The translations under genes and the position numbers were made by a program. From Nocardioides sp. Iso805N (GTDB lineage: Bacteria; Actinomycetota; Actinomycetes; Propionibacteriales; Nocardioidaceae): DNA of 64,000 bases. The stretch is from positions 420,237 to 484,236 of the forward strand of contig NZ_KB822575.1 of assembly GCF_000364605.1 (NCBI RefSeq), written 5' to 3'. The notes under the pieces are model-generated. The model saw nothing but the letters and a program-made list of their open reading frames with translations, made no database searches and was not told where the DNA came from. Shown piece after piece: positions 60,586 to 64,000 of this stretch (positions are counted from its first letter, which is position 1; each line of letters starts with the position of its first letter).

Positions 60586-61458
60586 GTGGCGACTCCTTCC
60601 CAGTGGCTCGAAGGAGCCCGGCCCCGCACCCTTCCCGCAGCGATCAGCCCCGTGCTCGCCGGCACCGGCGTGGCGGCGTACGTCGACGGCTTCTCCTGGT
60701 GGCGTGCCCTGCTGGCCCTGGTGGTGAGCCTGGCGCTGCAGGTCGGGGTCAACTACGCGAACGACTACTCCGACGGCATCCGCGGCACCGACGACGACCG
60801 GGTCGGCCCACTGCGGCTGGTCGGCTCCGGGGCCGCCTCGCCGCGGGCGGTCAAGCTGGCCGCCTTCGCCTGCTTCGGCGTCGCCGGCGTCGCCGGCCTG
60901 GCGCTCGCCGCCGCGACCGCCTGGTGGCTGGTGCTGGTCGGCGTGCTGTGCGTGGTCGCGGCCTGGTACTACACCGGCGGCAAGCGGCCCTACGGCTACT
61001 CCGGCCTCGGCGAGGTGATGGTCTTCGTCTTCTTCGGCCTGGTCGCGGTGATCGGCACCGTCTACGTGCAGAGCCGGACCTGGGAGTGGGCGGCCCTGTG
61101 GGCGGCGATCGGCATCGGCGGCCTGGCCTGCGCGATCCTCGTCGCCAACAACCTGCGCGACATCCCCACCGACCGGATCGCGCGCAAGCACACCCTCGCG
61201 GTCCGCCTCGGCGACGCCCGCACCCGCGCGCTCTACGTGGCGCTGATCGGCCTCGCGGCCGCTGCGGTGATCGCGGTCGCCGCCGCCACCACCTGGTGGG
61301 CGCTGATCGGCCTCGGCTTCCTCGCGGTCGCGCTGCCCGGCGTGAGGACCGTACGCAGCGGTGCTGTCGGGCCGGCACTCATCCCGGCGCTGCAGCAGAC
61401 GGGCCGTGCCGAGCTGGTCTGGGCGCTGCTGGTCGCCGTACCGCTGATCCTGGTCTGA
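60586..61458 (+). CDS. menA: 1,4-Dihydroxy-2-naphthoate polyprenyltransferase
   Basis: A membrane UbiA-family enzyme that attaches the polyprenyl chain to dihydroxynaphthoate. A 290-residue protein with about nine helices. The prenyl-diphosphate-binding motifs are NYANDYSDGIRGTDDDR (near residue 60) and NNLRDIPTDRIARKHTLAVR (near 187). The start is GTG 60586, eight bases after TAGAGT, so a leaderless message is possible. It works with the polyprenyl synthase at 30475-31473 and MenG at 47045-47734. Confidence 0.94.
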   Translation: MATPSQWLEGARPRTLPAAISPVLAGTGVAAYVDGFSWWRALLALVVSLALQVGVNYANDYSDGIRGTDDDRVGPLRLVGSGAASPRAVKLAAFACFGVAGVAGLALAAATAWWLVLVGVLCVVAAWYYTGGKRPYGYSGLGEVMVFVFFGLVAVIGTVYVQSRTWEWAALWAAIGIGGLACAILVANNLRDIPTDRIARKHTLAVRLGDARTRALYVALIGLAAAAVIAVAAATTWWALIGLGFLAVALPGVRTVRSGAVGPALIPALQQTGRAELVWALLVAVPLILV

Positions 61459-61483
61459 CGTCCTCGTCCTGAGCCGGGTTGGC

Positions 61484-61798
61484 TCAGTCCTGCTTGGCGT
61501 CCTGCGCAAGATCCTGCGTGGTGTCCTGAGCGGTGTCCTGCTTGGCGTCCTCCTTGGCCTTCAGCGCCTCGAACGCCGCCGTGGCCTTCTGGGCGCGGGC
61601 GTCCACGCGGGCGGCGAAGGCCATCCGCTGGCGGTTGAGGACGGTGTAGGACGCCAGTCCACTGACCAGGAATGCGATCACGAGACACCAGAACCAGTCG
61701 AGGTTGCCCGCGGCCAGGATCCAGATTCCGGCGACGATGGCGAACGTGGCGACCAGCACGACGAGACGCAACAGGGTGTAGACGACGAACTCCTTCAC
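61484..61798 (-). CDS. DUF4229 membrane protein
   Basis: A 104-residue protein with two membrane helices (LRLVVLVATFAIVAGIWILA and WCLVIAFLVSGLASYTVL) and a helical, charged C-terminal tail ending in repeated QDTAQD-type units. This fits the DUF4229 family, often found beside menA in actinobacteria. Function unknown. The start is ATG 61798, and the gene is convergent with menA. The tail is encoded by short imperfect DNA repeats and may vary in length between strains. Confidence 0.8.
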   Translation of the reverse strand: MKEFVVYTLLRLVVLVATFAIVAGIWILAAGNLDWFWCLVIAFLVSGLASYTVLNRQRMAFAARVDARAQKATAAFEALKAKEDAKQDTAQDTTQDLAQDAKQD

Positions 61799-61831
61799 AA
61801 CTCAAGGGTACGGAGGAGCCCACCTTCGACC

Positions 61832-61837
61832 TAAACT
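61832..61837 (+). promoter_or_regulatory. Putative -10 box (TAAACT) of a leaderless gene
   Basis: TAAACT ends six bases before GTG 61844, the same geometry as before the two peptide genes at 12614 and 12916. Confidence 0.45.
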
Positions 61838-61843
61838 CGAACC

Positions 61844-62035
61844 GTGCTCTGGTTTTGGCTGGTGGTTCTGCTAGCCGCGGGCCCGACGTACCTCGTCTGG
61901 AGGTACGCGAGTCCGACCGGACGTCTGCGCGCAGCCGCCCGGCGACTGCAGCGCGAGTCCCGGCCCTTCGCCCCCGATGACGACGACGAGTTCCTGCGTG
62001 AGCTCGACAAGCGGCGGCTGCACGGCGACGACTGA
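61844..62035 (+). CDS. Small single-pass membrane protein
   Basis: A 63-residue protein with an N-terminal membrane helix (LWFWLVVLLAAGPTYLVWRY) followed by a basic, then acidic tail (RLRAAARRLQRESR, DDDDEFLRELDKRR). The start is GTG 61844 with no room for a leader and TAAACT six bases upstream. It is divergent from the DUF4229 gene. No family name is certain; similar short proteins are annotated as hypothetical in related genomes. Confidence 0.65.
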   Translation: MLWFWLVVLLAAGPTYLVWRYASPTGRLRAAARRLQRESRPFAPDDDDEFLRELDKRRLHGDD

Positions 62036-62054
62036 GTGGCGGGGGCTGACGCGT

Positions 62055-62148
62055 CGGTTTTGACCCCTGGGGGTCAAAACCGCAGGTTGTTGGGCAATGC
62101 TTTGGGCCTCAACGTTCGGTTCTGACCCCTGGGGGTCAAAACCGAACG
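62055..62148. repeat. Left composite palindromic repeat flanking the nuclease gene
   Basis: Two hairpins joined by a 33-base spacer. The left one (62055-62082) is a perfect 13-bp repeat with centre TG (core GACCCCTGGGGGTC). The right one (62113-62148) has 17-bp arms with one mismatch and the same core. The spacer has GTTG and CAAC at its ends around GGGCAATGCTTTGGGCC. A partner element lies at 63171-63260. Confidence 0.75.
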
Positions 62149-62156
62149 CCCGACGG

Positions 62157-62165
62157 TTATCCACA
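62157..62165 (+). other. TTATCCACA, exact DnaA-box sequence inside the repeat-flanked unit
   Basis: The nine bases equal the consensus DnaA box. It is a single copy between the left repeat and the nuclease gene, so it is no replication origin. It may be chance or a conserved part of the unit. Confidence 0.3.
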
Positions 62166-62215
62166 GCAGCGATCCGGGTGGTTCAGGCTCCTGCCACGGC
62201 GGGCATGCGGCCGTC

Positions 62216-63169
62216 ATGACGATGATGCTCTCCCCCGAAGATCCCTGCTTCACCACCATCCGCCGTCGTCGCGATCTGCTGGCAGACGGCTACACCGACA
62301 CCACCATCCGCGCCGCGGTCAGAGACGGCGCGTTGCATCGCATCCGGCACGGCGCGTACGTCGACGGCCACGTGTGGCTGAGCCTCGACCGCGAGGCGAG
62401 GCATGCGCTGCTGGCACGTGCGGCGTACGCCACTGCGCGCACCGGCAGTGTGGTCTCCCACGTCTCGGCGCTGCCCTTCCACGGGGCTCCGACGTGGGGG
62501 TTCGACGTCGGCGAGGCACACCTGACGCGCGAGGACCACAAAGCGGGCCGGCATGAGGCCGGCGTGCAACAGCACCGAGGCGTGGTGCTTCCCGAGGACG
62601 TCGTCGACGTCCACGGCTTGCGCGTCATGTCCGCCACCAGGACAGCTCTCGAGCTCACCACGCTCGATCATCCGGAGGCGGCTCTGGTGGCGATCTGCTT
62701 CCTTCTGCACACCGAGCGCACGACGGCCGACGCACTGCTCGCGAGACTCGACCACTCGATCACGCTGTGGCCCGACACGCTCAGCACGCGACGCATCCTC
62801 CGCTTGGCCGATCGGAGGATCGAGACACCCGCAGAGGCGCGCGTCGTGCATCTGTGCTGGCTCACCGGCCTGCCACTGCCCGAACCCCAGGTCGAGATCC
62901 GGGATCACAACGGTCGGTTCGTCGGACGGGTCGACTTCGCATGGCAAGAGTTCGGCGTGTTCCTGGAGGTCGACGGACGCGAGAAGTACGTCAAGTACCT
63001 GCGCGAGGGCGAGACCGCCACCGACGCCGTGTTGCGCGAGAAGCGGCGCGAGGACCGGATCCGGGCCGTCACCGGGTGGCGCTGCATCCGCCTCACGTGG
63101 GCAGATCTGGCGACGCCCGAACGCACCGCCGCGCGGATCCGCGCCGTACTTTCGGGGCTGGCAGCCTGA
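62216..63169 (+). CDS. AbiEi-like winged-helix protein with C-terminal PD-(D/E)XK (Vsr/DUF559-like) nuclease domain
   Basis: A 317-residue protein. The N-terminal region (RRDLLADGYTDTTIRAAVRD, then LHRIRHGAYVDG) matches the wHTH seen in AbiEi-type antitoxin domains. The C-terminal region has the signature RVDFAWQEFGVFLEVDGREK, with D and E-x-D-G at nuclease positions, and WRCIRLTWADL at the end, as in Vsr-like/DUF559 proteins. Such genes are annotated as type IV toxin-antitoxin components, but no toxin gene is next to it. It lies exactly between two composite palindromic repeats, with its stop one base before the right one. It may therefore be the protein of a REP-like or mobile unit. The start is ATG 62216, with no clear ribosome binding site. 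Confidence 0.8.
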   Translation: MTMMLSPEDPCFTTIRRRRDLLADGYTDTTIRAAVRDGALHRIRHGAYVDGHVWLSLDREARHALLARAAYATARTGSVVSHVSALPFHGAPTWGFDVGEAHLTREDHKAGRHEAGVQQHRGVVLPEDVVDVHGLRVMSATRTALELTTLDHPEAALVAICFLLHTERTTADALLARLDHSITLWPDTLSTRRILRLADRRIETPAEARVVHLCWLTGLPLPEPQVEIRDHNGRFVGRVDFAWQEFGVFLEVDGREKYVKYLREGETATDAVLREKRREDRIRAVTGWRCIRLTWADLATPERTAARIRAVLSGLAA

Positions 63170-63170
63170 G

Positions 63171-63260
63171 CGGGACTGACCCCTGAGGGTCAAACCCGAA
63201 GGTTGTGGCCCAAAGCATTGCCCGTCAACGTGGGGTTCTGACCCTCAGGGGTCAAAACCG
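63171..63260. repeat. Right composite palindromic repeat, overlapping the end of ccsB
   Basis: Same layout as the left element: hairpin 63171-63198 (core GACCCCTGAGGGTC), a 33-base spacer with AGGTTGT and TCAACGT ends, and hairpin 63233-63260 (core GACCCTCAGGGGTC, the complement of the first). The middle 17 bases of the spacer, GGCCCAAAGCATTGCCC, are the exact reverse complement of the left spacer centre. Confidence 0.75.
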
Positions 63261-64000
63261 AGCTCACCGCAGGCAGCGACGCATACGAGTGCTGCGACGT
63301 CGTCGAGAAGTAGTTGATCCCGATGAAGTTGAACCACAGCGTGGCCAGGCCGACCATCGCCAGGATCGCGGCGTTGCGGCCCCGCCACCCGGCGGTGGCG
63401 CGGGCGTGCAGGTAGCCGGCGTAGACGACCCAGGTGATGAACGCCCAGACCTCCTTGGGGTCCCAGTTCCAGTAGGAGCCCCAGGCCTGGTGAGCCCAGA
63501 TCGGACCGGTGATGAGCACGGCGAAGGTCCACAGCACGAACCCGAAGGCGTGGATGCGGTAGGCGACCCTGTCCAGCGAGACCAGCGACGGCACCCGCGA
63601 CATCCAGCCGCTGGTCGCGTCGGGGTGGCGTCGCTTGAGCAGGTAGATGCCGGACGCGATGCCACCGAGGGTGAAGGCACCGGTGGCCAGCGCCGCCGAG
63701 ATGACGTGGATGACCAGCCAGTAGGAGTTGAGCGCCTCGGTCAGCGGCTCGACCGGGGTGTAGAGGACCAGCACGCCGACCATGAGGATGACCAGCACGA
63801 AGGCGACCACGACCGGCGCCATCCAGGCCAGCTTGAGCCGGGCGTAGAGCAGCACGTAGGCGACGGCGACGATGCAAGTGCCGGCCACGGTGAACTCGTA
63901 CATGTTGCCCCACGGCACCCGGTGTGCCGCCATGCCGCGACTGATCACGGCGGTCAGGTGGGCGGCGGCGGCGATGCAGGTCAGCAGGTAACCGAGCCGG
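63190..64000 (-). CDS. ccsB: Cytochrome c biogenesis protein CcsB (partial; C-terminus altered by a repeat)
   Basis: A membrane protein of the system II cytochrome c maturation machinery, which carries heme to apocytochrome c with CcsA/ResB-type partners. The reading frame enters from the right edge (RLGYLL, then HRVPWGNMYEF), so the N-terminus is outside the window. The heme-handling motif WGSYWNWDPKEVWAFITW is intact. The usual family end, near NYFSTTSQHSYASL, is followed by about 27 extra residues (SVLTPEGQNPTLTGNALGHN) and a stop, all encoded by the palindromic repeat. The protein thus has an acquired tail. An internal GTG at 63948 is not the true start. Confidence 0.9.
   Translation of the reverse strand, partial: RLGYLLTCIAAAAHLTAVISRGMAAHRVPWGNMYEFTVAGTCIVAVAYVLLYARLKLAWMAPVVVAFVLVILMVGVLVLYTPVEPLTEALNSYWLVIHVISAALATGAFTLGGIASGIYLLKRRHPDATSGWMSRVPSLVSLDRVAYRIHAFGFVLWTFAVLITGPIWAHQAWGSYWNWDPKEVWAFITWVVYAGYLHARATAGWRGRNAAILAMVGLATLWFNFIGINYFSTTSQHSYASLPAVSSVLTPEGQNPTLTGNALGHNLRV

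Noticed and set aside
62157..62165. Replication origin at the DnaA box
   Set aside because: A single box without AT-rich region or neighbouring dnaA/dnaN genes.
62216..63169. Complete type IV toxin-antitoxin pair
   Set aside because: Only the AbiEi-like wHTH is present and no AbiEii-type nucleotidyltransferase gene is adjacent, so a TA pair is not supported.
62055..63260. CRISPR-like array from repeated palindromes
   Set aside because: Only two copies, each with internal hairpins and a gene between them; no regular repeat-spacer pattern. No CRISPR array was seen anywhere in the window.

Overview
The window is very GC-rich and looks like a chromosome segment of an actinobacterium of the Nocardioidaceae type (Nocardioides or a close relative). 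The reasons are GTG and TTG starts, dense ATGA/GTGA overlaps between genes, a complete nuoA-N operon next to menaquinone genes, actinobacteria-specific small families, and several probable leaderless genes with a TANNNT box six bases before the start codon. The genus is an inference from gene content and order.

Positions 1 to about 17.65 kb are accessory DNA, read as the right part of an element integrated at the 3' end of a tRNA-Tyr gene (17629-17709, minus strand). Beside the tRNA lie a small helix-turn-helix protein and an unusually long tyrosine integrase. Further left come a three-TM protein gene, an ATP-grasp ligase and two paralogous 55-residue peptides (12.6-14.6 kb), then two broken small genes (11.7-12.4 kb), a five-gene type I restriction-modification operon with an embedded GIY-YIG protein and a 93-residue protein (3.9-11.3 kb), a katG tail fragment, two coupled small cysteine-containing ORFs, a secreted metzincin-like protease and a P4-type primase/helicase. 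The left end is outside the window. The peptide/ATP-grasp cluster is the strongest candidate for an undescribed system. Both peptides carry the spacing T-x2-T-x3-E-x2-D-x-D, which matches what I know of thuringinin-type graspetide cores, and the enzyme has the hallmarks of a graspetide (omega-ester peptide) ligase.

From 17.8 to 31.5 kb the DNA is core chromosome: yajQ, an exported protein, a geranylgeranyl-reductase-like flavoprotein, an Rrf2 regulator, a sulfate ABC operon (binding protein, cysT, cysW, cysA), 2-oxoacid:ferredoxin oxidoreductase korAB, an exported protein, rarD and a polyprenyl diphosphate synthase. From 46.8 back to 31.5 kb runs the NADH dehydrogenase operon nuoABCDEFGHIJKLMN, and the polyprenyl synthase is translationally coupled to its end. 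Two tandem CRP/GlxR-like sites lie upstream of nuoA.

From 47 to 61.5 kb is a menaquinone region: menG, menF, menD, menC, menE and menA, interrupted by a YciI-like protein, an MBL-fold hydrolase, a DUF5999 protein, a Na+/H+ antiporter fused to a UBP zinc finger, and three tandem MFS transporters. Polyprenyl synthase, MenF/D/C/E/A/G and complex I together supply and use the quinone pool. MenB, MenH and MenI are not seen here.

At 62.05-63.26 kb a wHTH plus PD-(D/E)XK-like nuclease gene sits between two composite palindromic repeats. The right repeat runs into the 3' end of ccsB (cytochrome c biogenesis, cut by the window end) and supplies its last codons and stop. This looks like a small mobile or REP-like unit.
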